A stretch of DNA of 64,000 nt from Bradyrhizobium lablabi (GTDB taxonomy: Bacteria; Pseudomonadota; Alphaproteobacteria; Rhizobiales; Xanthobacteraceae): positions 1 through 64,000 of the forward strand of contig NZ_JAFCLN010000005.1 of the NCBI RefSeq assembly GCF_018129385.1, read 5' to 3'. Every line of letters begins with the position of its first letter. The stretch's first letter is position 1. Below are positions 54,037 through 63,133 of the stretch, in pieces. The notes under the pieces are model-generated. The model was not told the origin of the DNA and made no database searches. It was given only the letters and a program-made list of their open reading frames with translations. The position numbers were made by a program, and so were the translations under genes.

Positions 54037-54645
54037 ATGTCCGTTACCATCGACTATTACCTGTCGCTCAACTCGCCCTGGACTTTCATGGGCAGCGCTC
54101 TGTTCGCCGAAATCGCCAGGCGCAACGGCGCAACCGTCAACGTCAAGCCCGCCAAATTTGGGCCGATCTTCGAGAAGACCGGCGGCTTGCCGCTGCCGAA
54201 GCGCTCACCGGAGCGGAAGGCTTATCGGCTGATGGAGCTGAAGCGCTGGCGGGAGGTTCGGGACATTCCGCTGGTTCTCCAGCCAAAATACTCTCCCAGC
54301 GACGACGCGGCCGCGGTGCGTCTGGTGATCGCGGCCAAGCTGCAGGGGAAGGACGCGCACCTTCTGTCGCTGGAATTCGGGCGCGCGATATGGGAACGGG
54401 AGGAATCGCTCGCCGATCCCGCGGTCATGACCTCGGCCGCCCAGCGCGCAGGCCTCGACATTGCGGCACTGCGCGCGGGCGGCCCCTCGGACGTGGAACT
54501 CGACGGGCTGTACGATCAGTATACGCAGGAAGCTCTCAAAGCAGGCGTATTCGGCGCGCCGAGCTACGTGCTGCCGTCCGGCGAGATCTTCTGGGGCCAG
54601 GACCGGCTGGAAATGCTGGAGCGCGCACTGAAGATGGCGGCCTAG
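54037..54645 (+). CDS. 2-hydroxychromene-2-carboxylate isomerase-like (DsbA / GST-kappa family)
   Basis: A 202-residue thioredoxin-fold protein. It opens IDYYLSLNSPWTFMGSALFA, where the active-site position has Ser rather than Cys as in GST-kappa and HCCA isomerases. GVFGAPSYVLPSGEIFWGQD near the C-terminus is the cis-Pro and substrate loop of the family. HCCA isomerases work in naphthalene-type ring degradation; no ring-degrading genes adjoin, so the real substrate is uncertain. GGAAG precedes the ATG. It ends 1 base from the convergent FAD oxidase gene. Confidence 0.88.
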   Translation: MSVTIDYYLSLNSPWTFMGSALFAEIARRNGATVNVKPAKFGPIFEKTGGLPLPKRSPERKAYRLMELKRWREVRDIPLVLQPKYSPSDDAAAVRLVIAAKLQGKDAHLLSLEFGRAIWEREESLADPAVMTSAAQRAGLDIAALRAGGPSDVELDGLYDQYTQEALKAGVFGAPSYVLPSGEIFWGQDRLEMLERALKMAA

Positions 54646-54646
54646 C

Positions 54647-56056
54647 TCAAACCGTGAAGATGCGTCCGGGATTGAGAATGCCGTGCGGATCCAGCGCGCG
54701 CTTGAGCGTGCGCATGGTCTCGATCTCCTCCTCGGTACGGCTCAGCTTCAAATAGGGCCGCTTGAGGATGCCGATGCCGTGTTCGGCCGAAATCGAGCCG
54801 CCGAACTCGCCGGTGATGCCGTAGACGAGTTTCGTCACTTCCTCGGTCCGGTCCAGCGGCGGCGAGTAGGTGGCGATGACGTGCAGATTGCCGTCGCCGG
54901 CGTGGCCGAACACGATGCCGTAGGCGTCCTGGTCGATCTTCTTGAGGCGCTGGTTGATCTCGACCGCAAAGGCTTCCATCTTGTCGATGGCAAGGCTGAT
55001 GTCGAAACCGACGCGCGGGCCGAGCGCGCGGCCGAGTTCGACTGATGAATCCCGGATGGTCCAGATGGCGGCCGCTGCCGCGCCGGAACTGGCGATGGTC
55101 GCATCGAGAATGATGCCGCTTTCCAGCGCGTGCTCGAGCAAGTTTTCGACGTCGCTGCGGGTGCGCTCGGCATCGCTGCCGGAGGACTCGAGCAAGACGT
55201 AGAACGGATGATTGGCCGGCAGCGGCGCAGCGACGCCTTGCACCAGCGTGGTGGTGAGGCGGTAATATTCGTTCCACATCACCTCGAAAGCGGTGAGGTC
55301 GCCGGCAAGGCGGCCGCGCGCCAGCGCCAGCAGCGCACGGACGCTGTCGAAGCTGGGAAGGGCGCACAGCGCTACCTGCTGCTCGGCGGGCGCCGGGAAA
55401 ATCCGCAGCGCGGCGCGCGTCACTACGCCGAGCGTACCCTCGGTGCCGACGAACAGTTGCTTGAGATCGACACCGGTATTGTTCTTGATGTATTTGCGTA
55501 CGCCCTTGAGGACGGTGCCGTCGGCGAGGACCGCTTCCAGCCCGAGCACGAGATCGCGCGTCATGCCGTAACGGATCACGCGGTTGCCACCGGCATTGGT
55601 GGAGATGTTGCCGCCGATCGTGCAACTGCCTCGGGCGCCGAGATCGAGCGGGAACATGAACCCGTCCTGGGCGACGCGTTCCTGGAGGCGCTGTAGCGGC
55701 ACGCCGGTCTGGGTGATGACGACACCGCCGCCGGTGTCGACTTCCTCGATCGCGGTCATGCGCTCCATCGACAGCACGATTTCGCCCGGCATCGGCATGG
55801 TGGCGCGCACGAGGCCGGTCATGCCGCCCTGTGTCGTCACCGGCACACGCGCGGCGTGGCACATCTTCAGGAATTTCGAGACCTCTTCGGTCGAGCGCGG
55901 CCGCATCACCGCCAGCGGCGGCGCGACAGGAATGCCGGCCATGTCGGTGTGATAGCGCGCATCGATATCGGCGCCGGTCAGGACGGTCGACGCGTCGAAC
56001 GCCGCACGGAGATCGCCGATGATGGCCGATTGCACCAGATCCGCTCCGTCAGCCAT
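54647..56056 (-). CDS. FAD-linked oxidase (GlcD / D-lactate dehydrogenase type)
   Basis: A 469-residue flavoprotein with an N-terminal PCMH-type FAD domain (VTTQGGMTGLV, LGARGSCTIGGNISTNAGGN) and a C-terminal oxidase domain holding GHAGDGNLHVIATY, EHGIGILKRPY and RALDPHGILNPGRIF. Such enzymes oxidise D-2-hydroxy acids such as D-lactate, glycolate or D-2-hydroxyglutarate. No GlcE/GlcF subunits adjoin, so it is likely a single-subunit enzyme. Its start lies 1 base before the stop of the upstream CoxL-like gene, so the two may be one transcript. Confidence 0.93.
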   Translation of the reverse strand: MADGADLVQSAIIGDLRAAFDASTVLTGADIDARYHTDMAGIPVAPPLAVMRPRSTEEVSKFLKMCHAARVPVTTQGGMTGLVRATMPMPGEIVLSMERMTAIEEVDTGGGVVITQTGVPLQRLQERVAQDGFMFPLDLGARGSCTIGGNISTNAGGNRVIRYGMTRDLVLGLEAVLADGTVLKGVRKYIKNNTGVDLKQLFVGTEGTLGVVTRAALRIFPAPAEQQVALCALPSFDSVRALLALARGRLAGDLTAFEVMWNEYYRLTTTLVQGVAAPLPANHPFYVLLESSGSDAERTRSDVENLLEHALESGIILDATIASSGAAAAAIWTIRDSSVELGRALGPRVGFDISLAIDKMEAFAVEINQRLKKIDQDAYGIVFGHAGDGNLHVIATYSPPLDRTEEVTKLVYGITGEFGGSISAEHGIGILKRPYLKLSRTEEEIETMRTLKRALDPHGILNPGRIFTV

Positions 56057-58432
56057 TTACGCCGCCTTTGCCTTTCGCGCATCGCTGATCGCGCGCCAGA
56101 TCTTTTCAGGTGTCAGCGGCATGTTGATCTCCGTGACGCCAACTTCGCTCAGTGCGTCGAGCACGGCATTGACAATGCAGGCCAGACTGCCGGCGCAGCC
56201 GGCTTCGCCGCAGCCTTTGGTGCCCAGCGGATTGGATTTTGCCGGGGAAGGATGATTGCCCGTCGCCATGACAGGAATGTCTTCCGCGCGCGGCAGCGCA
56301 TAATCCATGAACGAGCCGGTGATCGGCTGGCCGCTCGCGTCGTAATTCACTTCCTCCATCAGCGCCTGGCCGATGCCCTGCGCGACGCCGCCGTGCAACT
56401 GGCCGTCGACGATCATCGGATTGACGATGGTGCCGAAGTCGCTGATGCCGGTGTAGCGGACGATCTTGACCACGCCCGTATCGGGGTCGACTTCCACTTC
56501 GCAGACATGACAGCCGTTAGGGAAGGTCGAGGCCGTCTCCTTGGTGGCATGATCGACGTCGAGCGAGGCCGGCGCGCCCTCGGGCATGTTGCCCTCGCGC
56601 ATGCGCTGCGCCAGCTCCATGATGCCGATCGAGCGGTCGGTGCCGGCGATGGTGAAGCGGCCGCTGCCAAACTCGATGTCGCCTTCGGCCGCTTCCATCA
56701 GATAGGCCGCCGCGGCCTTGCCCTTCTCCACCACCAGCGCGGACGCCTCGACGATGGCCTGGCCGGTGGCGGTGATCGAGCGCGATCCGCCGGTGCCGTT
56801 GCCGAAGCGCACGAGATCGCTGTCGCCCTGCTCCAGAGTGATTTTTTCGAAGGGGACGCCAAGCTGTGCCGACAGCACCTGAGCGAACGGCGTGGCATGG
56901 CCCTGACCGTAATCGAGCGTGCCGGTGGTCAGCTTGACCGAGCCATCCGGCTCAAAGGTGATCTTGCCGAGCTCGCCGCTCGGCGGCGCCGTGACCTCTA
57001 GATAGCAGCCGACAGCAATGCCGCGCAGCTTGCCGGCCTTGCGACTTTCCTTCTGGCGCCGGGGGAAATTGGCGTGGTCGGAAAGCTCCAGCGCCTTGCT
57101 GAACACGCCCTGGAAATCGCCGCTGTCATAGGTGACGCCGGATGCGGCCGGGAAGGGAAGCTGTGCCGGCTTGATGAAATTGCGCTTGCGCAGCGTCAGC
57201 CGGTTGATGCCCATCTCGTCGGCGGCGCGGTCGATCAGCCGCTCCATGTAGTAGTTCGCTTCGGGCCGGCCGGCGCCGCGATAGGCGCCCATCAGCGTGG
57301 TGTTGGTGAGCACAGTCTTGATGTCGACACCGAGCAGCGGCGTGCGGTACACGCTCGCCAAATTTTTGCCGGTGTTGAGCGACAGCGGCCCCGGCGCCAC
57401 GCCGGTGATGTAGGCCCCGAGATTGCCGTAGCCGGACAGGCGCACGGCGAGGAATTTTCCCTCTGCATCGAGCGCGAGCTCGGCATGGATGAGCTGGCCG
57501 CGGCCATGGCTGTCGGTGAGAAAACTGGTCGAGCGCTCGTCGGTCCATTTCACCGGCCGGCCCAGCTCCTTCGCCGCATGCAGTAGGCAGGTATATTCGG
57601 GATAGCTGACGTTTTTCATTCCGAACGAGCCGCCGACATTGGCGGTCAGAATCCGAACCTTCTCATTCGCAACGTTGAGGATCTTCGCCAGCGTTGCCTT
57701 GTTGCCGGAAACGCCCTGGGTCGGGACTTGCAGCGTGTAGCGCCCGGTCTTCTTGTCGAAAGCGGCCAGCGCCACGCGCGGCTCCATCGAGACCACGGCG
57801 ACGCGGGTGTTGACGATGTCGAGCTTTGTCACATGCGCGGCGCTCGCGAATGCTGCGTCGATCTTGGCCGCGTCGCCATAGTGATAGTCGAGCGCGACGT
57901 TGTTCGGGATGTGGTCGTAAAGCTGCGGTGCGCCCGGCTTTGCGGCCTCCGCCGCATTGGTGACGGCCGGTAACGATTCGATGTCGAGCTCAACGGCCTC
58001 CGCGGCATCGCGCGCCTGCGCCAGCGTCTCCGCCACCACGAAGGCAACGGGATCGCCGACGAACCGCACCTTGTCGCTCGTGAGCGCATGGCGGTTGGTC
58101 TGTAGCAGCGGCGAGCCGTCGCGGCTCTTCAGCGGCATGCCGCAGGTGAAGGGGTTGTAGCCGGCCTGCGCCATGTCGGCGCCGGTCCACACCCCGAGCA
58201 CGCCCGGCATCCCCTTCGCCGCCGTCGTGTCGATGCCCTTGATGACGCCGTGCGCGTGGCTGGAGCGAACGATCCAGGCATAGGCCTGGCCGGGAAGGCT
58301 GAAATCGTCGGTGTACCTACCCTTGCCGCGCACCAGGGTGTCGTCTTCCTTGCGCCGCACCGGCTGGCCGACGCCGTATTTTTGCAGTGCAATAGCGTTT
58401 TCCAGAGAGGACGGCTGCGGGCGATCTTGCAT
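56057..58432 (-). CDS. CoxL-like molybdenum hydroxylase large subunit
   Basis: A 791-residue xanthine-oxidase-family subunit. VGQPVRRKEDDTLVRGKGRY opens the protein, GGSFGMK and AYRGAGRPEANYYMERLID contact the molybdopterin cofactor, and Glu743 in KGCGEAGCAG is the likely catalytic base. AYRGAGR rather than AYRCSFR places it with form II CODH-like enzymes, which include hydroxylases of many substrates. No FAD (CoxM) or 2Fe-2S (CoxS) subunit gene adjoins, which is unusual. The start at 58432 matches the usual N-terminus; an ATG at 58468 has a better GGAG. The frame continues to 59836 but there it runs through the opposite-strand Ppx gene. Confidence 0.9.
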   Translation of the reverse strand: MQDRPQPSSLENAIALQKYGVGQPVRRKEDDTLVRGKGRYTDDFSLPGQAYAWIVRSSHAHGVIKGIDTTAAKGMPGVLGVWTGADMAQAGYNPFTCGMPLKSRDGSPLLQTNRHALTSDKVRFVGDPVAFVVAETLAQARDAAEAVELDIESLPAVTNAAEAAKPGAPQLYDHIPNNVALDYHYGDAAKIDAAFASAAHVTKLDIVNTRVAVVSMEPRVALAAFDKKTGRYTLQVPTQGVSGNKATLAKILNVANEKVRILTANVGGSFGMKNVSYPEYTCLLHAAKELGRPVKWTDERSTSFLTDSHGRGQLIHAELALDAEGKFLAVRLSGYGNLGAYITGVAPGPLSLNTGKNLASVYRTPLLGVDIKTVLTNTTLMGAYRGAGRPEANYYMERLIDRAADEMGINRLTLRKRNFIKPAQLPFPAASGVTYDSGDFQGVFSKALELSDHANFPRRQKESRKAGKLRGIAVGCYLEVTAPPSGELGKITFEPDGSVKLTTGTLDYGQGHATPFAQVLSAQLGVPFEKITLEQGDSDLVRFGNGTGGSRSITATGQAIVEASALVVEKGKAAAAYLMEAAEGDIEFGSGRFTIAGTDRSIGIMELAQRMREGNMPEGAPASLDVDHATKETASTFPNGCHVCEVEVDPDTGVVKIVRYTGISDFGTIVNPMIVDGQLHGGVAQGIGQALMEEVNYDASGQPITGSFMDYALPRAEDIPVMATGNHPSPAKSNPLGTKGCGEAGCAGSLACIVNAVLDALSEVGVTEINMPLTPEKIWRAISDARKAKAA

Positions 58433-58621
58433 CGAATAATGACCTGAAATGACGGGTTTTGCTGGCATTTTGCCGGCTCCGATCAGATATCGCACCGCCC
58501 TCGCGGCGACAACGTCTGATTGGGCATGGTCCTTGTGATGGATTGCGCCGTCTTTCGACGCTGCTAAAGTTTCCGTGAACGGAAATTCCATGTCGGCCGG
58601 CGGGCCGCAGAAAGACTTTTG

Positions 58622-59665
58622 ATGAACGATCATACGCGGCTTCGCGACGGCCATGTGCCGCGCGCGGCCCCGGCGGGGTTGGTTGCGGCACCGGCGGAAA
58701 CCGGTGTTTATGCTGCGCTCGATCTCGGCACCAACAATTGCCGGCTGCTGATCGCGTGCCCGACCGCGGACGGGTTTCGCGTGGTCGATTCCTTCTCGCG
58801 CATCATCCGCCTCGGCGAGGGCATCTCCTCGACCGGATCGATCAGCGAAGCTGCGATCGAGCGCGCGATTGCGGCGCTGTCGATCTGTAGCGACAAGATC
58901 AGGTATCGCAAGGCGAGGCGCTTGCGGCTGATCGCGACCGAAGCCTGCCGCGCCGCCGCCAATGCCGAGCAGTTTCGCGATCGTGTGGCGGCCGAGACCG
59001 GCATCAGGCTGGAAGTGATCGACCGCGAGACCGAGGCAACGCTGGCTGTGATCGGCTGCTCGCCGCTGCTCGATCCCAGGGGTCGCGGCGCCATCCTGTT
59101 CGATATCGGCGGCGGTTCCACCGAACTGGTGCGGATCGAGCGCGATCCCGACGAGCCAAATCCGATGCCGCGCATCAAAGCCTGGATGTCGATCCCGCTC
59201 GGCGTGGTCTCGCTCGCCGAGCATTTTGGCGGGCGGGATGTCACTCCCGAATCCTACGCGACGATGGTGGCGGAGGTTGCGCAATATGTCGCGCCGTTCG
59301 CGGCCGAGCAGGGCGCGGACTTGCGTGACATGCATATGCTGGGCACATCGGGCACCGTGACGACATTGGCCGGCATCCACCTTAATCTTGCGCGCTACGA
59401 CCGCCGCCGCATCGACGGCATCTGGATGAACGATGCGGATATTTCCGCGACCGTCACAAAGCTGCTGGGCATGAGCTACCAGGAGCGCGCCAATAACAGT
59501 TGCATTAGCATCGAGCGCGCCGACCTTGTGCTGGCGGGCTGCGCCATCCTCGATGCGATCCGCAACGCGTTCCCGCTGCCGCGGCTGCGCGTCGCCGACC
59601 GCGGCCTGCGCGAGGGCATGCTGGTCGAGATGATGCGCGAGGACGGCGTCCTCAGGGCGTGCTAG
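58622..59665 (+). CDS. Ppx/GppA-family phosphatase
   Basis: A 347-residue exopolyphosphatase/guanosine pentaphosphatase-like protein of the actin-like ATPase fold. ALDLGTNNCRLLIA is the first phosphate motif, RLIATEACRAAANA lies before the second, LFDIGGGSTELV, and LGTSGTVTTLAGIHL is the third region. It lacks the C-terminal HD domain of long Ppx proteins. It may degrade polyphosphate or pppGpp. rlmE follows after a repeat of about 95 bases; this pairing is common in alphaproteobacteria. It starts at ATG 58622. Confidence 0.93.
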   Translation: MNDHTRLRDGHVPRAAPAGLVAAPAETGVYAALDLGTNNCRLLIACPTADGFRVVDSFSRIIRLGEGISSTGSISEAAIERAIAALSICSDKIRYRKARRLRLIATEACRAAANAEQFRDRVAAETGIRLEVIDRETEATLAVIGCSPLLDPRGRGAILFDIGGGSTELVRIERDPDEPNPMPRIKAWMSIPLGVVSLAEHFGGRDVTPESYATMVAEVAQYVAPFAAEQGADLRDMHMLGTSGTVTTLAGIHLNLARYDRRRIDGIWMNDADISATVTKLLGMSYQERANNSCISIERADLVLAGCAILDAIRNAFPLPRLRVADRGLREGMLVEMMREDGVLRAC

Positions 59666-59685
59666 GCATTGGCCGTCCGGGCCTT

Positions 59686-59780
59686 CATCCTTCGAGACGC
59701 GGCTGCGCCGCTCCTCAGGATGAGGTCTCAGACCCTCATGGTGAGGAACGCGGCGCCGCCGCGCGTCTCGAACCACGAGG
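59686..59780. repeat. dispersed palindrome, family C copy 2
   Basis: A 95-base copy of the family C composite: CATCCTTCGAGACGCGGC ... GCTCCTCAGGATGAGG and CCTCATGGTGAGGAACGCGG ... CGTCTCGAACCACGAGG. The two hairpin units are in reversed order compared with 48137-48235. It lies between ppx and rlmE, in the leader of rlmE. Confidence 0.8.
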
Positions 59781-59806
59781 CCGTCCTCCATCAGACGAAA
59801 CTGACA

Positions 59807-60487
59807 ATGGCGAAAGACACCACCGGACGGCTGCATGTCCAGGTCAAGACCGGCGGCAAGCGCAAGCTGTCCTCCAAGCTATGGCTGGAACGCCAGCTCA
59901 ACGATCCCTATGTCGCGAAGGCCAAGCGCGAGGGATATCGCTCGCGCGCGGCCTACAAGCTGCTGGAGATCGACGACAAATATCGCCTGCTGAAGCCGGG
60001 CATGGCCGTGGTCGATCTCGGCGCCGCGCCCGGCGGCTGGAGCCAGATCGCGGCCAGACGCGTCGGCTCGGCCGAAGGCAAGGGAAAGGTGATCGCGATC
60101 GATCTGCTCGAGATGGGCGAGATCCCCGGCGTCACGTTTGCGCAGCTCGATTTTCTCGCTGAGGATGCTCCGGCACGGTTGCTGGAGATGATGGACGGGC
60201 GCGCCGACGTCGTGATGTCCGATATGGCTGCCAACACGACCGGCCATCGCAAGACCGATCAGCTCCGGATCGTCGGCCTTGTGGAAGCTGCTGCATTGTT
60301 CGCCAGCGAAGTGCTCAATCCCGGCGGTACGTTCCTCGCAAAGGTGTTTCAGAGCGGGGCGGATGCTGAATTGCTCGCACAGTTGAAGCGGGATTTTGCC
60401 AGCGTCCGGCACGTCAAGCCGGCTTCGAGCCGGCAGGATTCTTCGGAGCGCTATGTGCTGGCGATGGGGTTTCGCGGCGGCGCTTGA
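59807..60487 (+). CDS. rlmE: 23S rRNA 2'-O-ribose methyltransferase (RlmE/FtsJ)
   Basis: A 226-residue SAM-dependent methyltransferase that 2'-O-methylates U2552 of 23S rRNA in E. coli. The SAM motif [13 protein letters not shown] is at residues 68-80, and the catalytic K-D-K-E tetrad is visible as Lys51 (AAYKLLEI), Asp139 (VMSDM), Lys179 (LAKVFQ) and Glu214 (SSERYVL). The basic N-terminus ([20 protein letters not shown]) is typical. The start at 59807 is by homology; the longer frame to 59669 crosses the repeat. It converges with the broken RlpA-like gene. Confidence 0.96.
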   Translation: MAKDTTGRLHVQVKTGGKRKLSSKLWLERQLNDPYVAKAKREGYRSRAAYKLLEIDDKYRLLKPGMAVVDLGAAPGGWSQIAARRVGSAEGKGKVIAIDLLEMGEIPGVTFAQLDFLAEDAPARLLEMMDGRADVVMSDMAANTTGHRKTDQLRIVGLVEAAALFASEVLNPGGTFLAKVFQSGADAELLAQLKRDFASVRHVKPASSRQDSSERYVLAMGFRGGA

Positions 60488-60495
60488 GCAGGCCG

Positions 60496-60877
60496 CTACT
60501 GCACCACCCGCTCGAGGCTGACGGTGCACATGCCGTTGCAGCCGATTTCCTTCGAGGCCGGCGGCGTCAGATCGACTTCGCGGCGCGGCCAGAACCGGCG
60601 GTGCGGACCTCGGTCGGCGACAACGCATTCGACTGATTTCCCGTTGGCGACATTGGTCACGCGAAGCCGCTGGCCGAGCGGCTCCAGCATGTGGGCGCAG
60701 ACCTTGTCGCGATAGGGACGGATTCGTTTTCCGTCCGCGCCTTTGGTGTCGTAGAACTCGGTGGCGACGCCGCCATAGGGCGGCGGCTTGATCCGGGTGA
60801 GCCACAGTTCCTCGAACGTCTGCGCAAGTGGCGGACAGCGTCAACTCTGAGAGCGTGAGCGCGATGCCGAGTCTCAT
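60496..60877 (-). pseudogene. RlpA-like (DPBB) gene with an apparent frameshift
   Basis: The ATG at 60877 opens a frame encoding a signal-peptide-like MRLGIALTLSELTLSATCA. After about 19 codons the RlpA-like body continues in another frame: QTFEELWLTRIKPPPYGG, then LGQRLRVTNVANGKSVECVV, ADRGPHRRFWPRREVDL and a TAG at 60496. That body resembles the double-psi beta-barrel of RlpA lytic transglycosylases (G-x-R-x-R-V-T-N and DRGP motifs, VDL end). The body frame has a TGA just upstream and no good start codon, and the total length of 382 bases is not a multiple of three, so a single-base indel near 60820 is the simplest reading. It could be a sequencing error or a real decay. Confidence 0.65.
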
Positions 60878-60975
60878 GCGGCAATTGTGCCGGTTCCTTG
60901 CAGGCGGGATCGTGGCGGCACCGCGCCGATTGTTCGGCTGAATCGGGAAGGTTGTGGCGCTCTATCTTTTTGTTT

Positions 60976-61050
60976 GAGCATGATCTCCGCGCAAACGCTT
61001 CGCGTTTGTCGCGAGGGAAAAACCGGTACCCACTTTTCCGGATCATGCTC
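60976..61050. repeat. dispersed palindrome, family G
   Basis: A 75-base inverted repeat with ends GAGCATGATC and GATCATGCTC and an inner GCAAACGC-TTC-GCGTTTGT hairpin. It ends at the stop codon of the DHA2 transporter gene, so it may act as its 3' structure. One copy in this window. Confidence 0.75.
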
Positions 61051-62537
61051 TAGCCGAGCCGCTGGTCGCGCGCGTCGTGGGTTTCTTCGCTCGCATGTTT
61101 GACCGCCGCGCTCGCCTTCGCGCTTGCCGAGCCTTTCCGGCTGGAAATCTCCACCGCCTTGCGCCCGGAGATTTCGTGGCCGGCATCGCCGGGCATCTGC
61201 CAGAAGAACCAGCTCGATGCCGCCGAGATGATCGAGACCACCACGAAGGCGGGCGGGAACATGCTGGCATCGAGCTCGGTGGCGTGGCGCCAGAGCATCG
61301 TCGTTTCCACCGAGAAGGCGCCGACCGCGACGCCGGCGGAAATCGCAAGCTGCTGGTTGACGCTGACCAGCGTGGTGGCGCGGCTCATCTGCGCGGCCTC
61401 GACCTCGGCATAGGCGACGGTGTTGATGGCGGTGAATTCGAGGGAGCGGAAGAAGCCGCCGACGACCAGGATGATCATGATCAGCAGCAGCGGCGTGTTG
61501 ATCGTGAACAGCGCGCAGGCCGCGAGGAAGATCGTGCTGATCAGCGCATTCGCCGTCATCATGTTGCGAAAGCCGAAGGTGCGGATGATCCGCGCGGCCA
61601 GCGTCTTCATGCCCATCGCGCCGACGGCTGATGCAAACGTCACAAGTCCGGACTGGAAGGGCGACAGGCCGAAGCCGACCTGCATCAGCAGCGGCAGCAG
61701 GAACGGCAGCGCGCCGATGCCGAGCCGGAACAGGAAGCCGCCGATGATCGCGGCGCGCAGCGTCGGCAGCCGCAGCAGGGAAAAATCGAGCACCGGCGAT
61801 CCGGTTCGCCGCGCATGCCTCACGTACAGCGTCATCGAGATCGAGCCGACGCCGACCAGCGCCGCGATCACCTCCCACGGCAGCAGGTTGAGGCCGGCGA
61901 CCGAAAGTCCGAAGGCGATGCCGGCAAGCCCGATGCCGGCGAGCACGAGGCCGTAGAGATCGAAGCGCTCCGGGTCCTCGCTCTTGATCGGGTCGATGTA
62001 TTTCAGCGCCAGGAAGATGCCGAGCAGCCCGATCGGGATGTTGATCAGGAAGATCCAGTGCCAGGAGGCATACGTCGTGATGAAGCCGCCGAGCGGCGGC
62101 CCGATCACCGGACCTATCAGCGCCGGGACCGTCACCCAGGCCATCGCATTGACCAGCGCGCTCTTGTCGACCGACCGGAGCAGCACCAGTCTGCCCACCG
62201 GCGTCATCATCGCCCCGCCGAGGCCCTGCACGATGCGAGCGATGACGAAATGCGTCACCGATTGCGACAGCGCGCAGCCGATCGATCCCAGCATGAACAC
62301 GCCGACAGCGATCGCAAATACCAGGCGAGGGCCGAACCGGTCGGCGGTCCAGCCGCTCGCCGGGATGAACACCGCGAGCGACAGCAGATAGGATGTGATG
62401 GCGAGCTTGAGCGTCAGCGGACTGGTGCCGATGTCGGCCGCGATCGCCGGCAGCGAGGTCGCAATCACCGTCGAGTCCATGTTTTCCATGAACAAGGCGG
62501 TGGCGACGATCAGCGGGATCAGGCGTTGCTTGTCCAT
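61050..62537 (-). CDS. DHA2-family MFS multidrug exporter (EmrB-like)
   Basis: A 495-residue inner-membrane drug/H+ antiporter with 14 predicted helices. ATALFMENMDSTVIATSLPA and the motif GWTADRFGPRLVFAIAVGVF are characteristic, and VTVPALIGPVIGPPLGGFIT is motif C of exporters. The C-terminal about 45 residues are hydrophilic. The start at 62537 (MDKQRL) fits the family; a TTG at 62582 would add 15 residues. No MFP/OMP partner gene adjoins, so it may work alone. Substrate unknown. Confidence 0.9.
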   Translation of the reverse strand: MDKQRLIPLIVATALFMENMDSTVIATSLPAIAADIGTSPLTLKLAITSYLLSLAVFIPASGWTADRFGPRLVFAIAVGVFMLGSIGCALSQSVTHFVIARIVQGLGGAMMTPVGRLVLLRSVDKSALVNAMAWVTVPALIGPVIGPPLGGFITTYASWHWIFLINIPIGLLGIFLALKYIDPIKSEDPERFDLYGLVLAGIGLAGIAFGLSVAGLNLLPWEVIAALVGVGSISMTLYVRHARRTGSPVLDFSLLRLPTLRAAIIGGFLFRLGIGALPFLLPLLMQVGFGLSPFQSGLVTFASAVGAMGMKTLAARIIRTFGFRNMMTANALISTIFLAACALFTINTPLLLIMIILVVGGFFRSLEFTAINTVAYAEVEAAQMSRATTLVSVNQQLAISAGVAVGAFSVETTMLWRHATELDASMFPPAFVVVSIISAASSWFFWQMPGDAGHEISGRKAVEISSRKGSASAKASAAVKHASEETHDARDQRLG

Positions 62538-62668
62538 CGGGGAAGGGCCGGAAGAGGAAGATGACGGCGCTGTAACACCCAACCGTCATACAGGCTATTG
62601 CGGAAGCAGCTAAGCTTCCTAAATCCGGTGTGACGTGTGCCTGACGCATGGGTCACTGGAGACGGGAC

Positions 62669-62917
62669 ATGATTTACATCCTCGCTGCGCTACTTCCGCC
62701 GCTTGGGCTCTTGCTGAACGGGCAGCCGTTTTCGGCGATCCTCAATCTCGTCCTGATCGTGATTTGCGTGATTTTGGCGCTGTTTTTCCCCGTTCTGCTG
62801 CTGGTGCCGTCGGCGCATGCGCTGATCGCGGTCCACATGAAGCGCGAGGACCGCCGCCACCGCGAGGTGGTGGAAGCCATCCGCCAGCATGGGCCGCCGC
62901 CGGGCTATCAGCGCTGA
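62669..62917 (+). CDS. small YqaE/Pmp3-like membrane protein
   Basis: An 82-residue protein with two hydrophobic segments (MIYILAALLPPLGLLLNG and AILNLVLIVICVILALFFPV). LPPLGLLLNGQPFSAILNLV resembles the Pmp3/YqaE family, which is linked to membrane potential and salt stress. A charged C-terminal tail (MKREDRRHREVVEAIRQHG) follows. The ATG at 62669 has GGAG 7 bases before it; an in-frame ATG at 62648 is less likely. It is divergent from the DHA2 exporter gene and precedes guaB. Confidence 0.75.
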   Translation: MIYILAALLPPLGLLLNGQPFSAILNLVLIVICVILALFFPVLLLVPSAHALIAVHMKREDRRHREVVEAIRQHGPPPGYQR

Positions 62918-63133
62918 CGCCGGCTGAGACCGGGTGATCGGCGCTGGCCGAGGCCGCGAAAAGCAAAAATTCTGTGCATGGCAGGCAAACGCTTTGATTC
63001 GGCGTTCGGCCATGCTATCGACCCGCGTCAACCCCACCGATGGGCCTCGATTCGACGGCAGCGTGCCAGCGCAGCCGAAGGCGGCGTTCATCTCCAGTGA
63101 TATGCGGCGGACCGCCGCCGAAAGGAGTTGGCA

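Noticed and set aside
58433..59836. N-terminal extension of the CoxL-like frame by about 468 codons
   Set aside because: It reads antisense through the Ppx/GppA gene and has no domain; the recognised subunit starts at 58432 or 58468.
60874..62649. 591-codon minus-strand frame over the DHA2 exporter
   Set aside because: Arg/Asp/Gln-rich out-of-frame reading; the exporter frame has 14 membrane helices.
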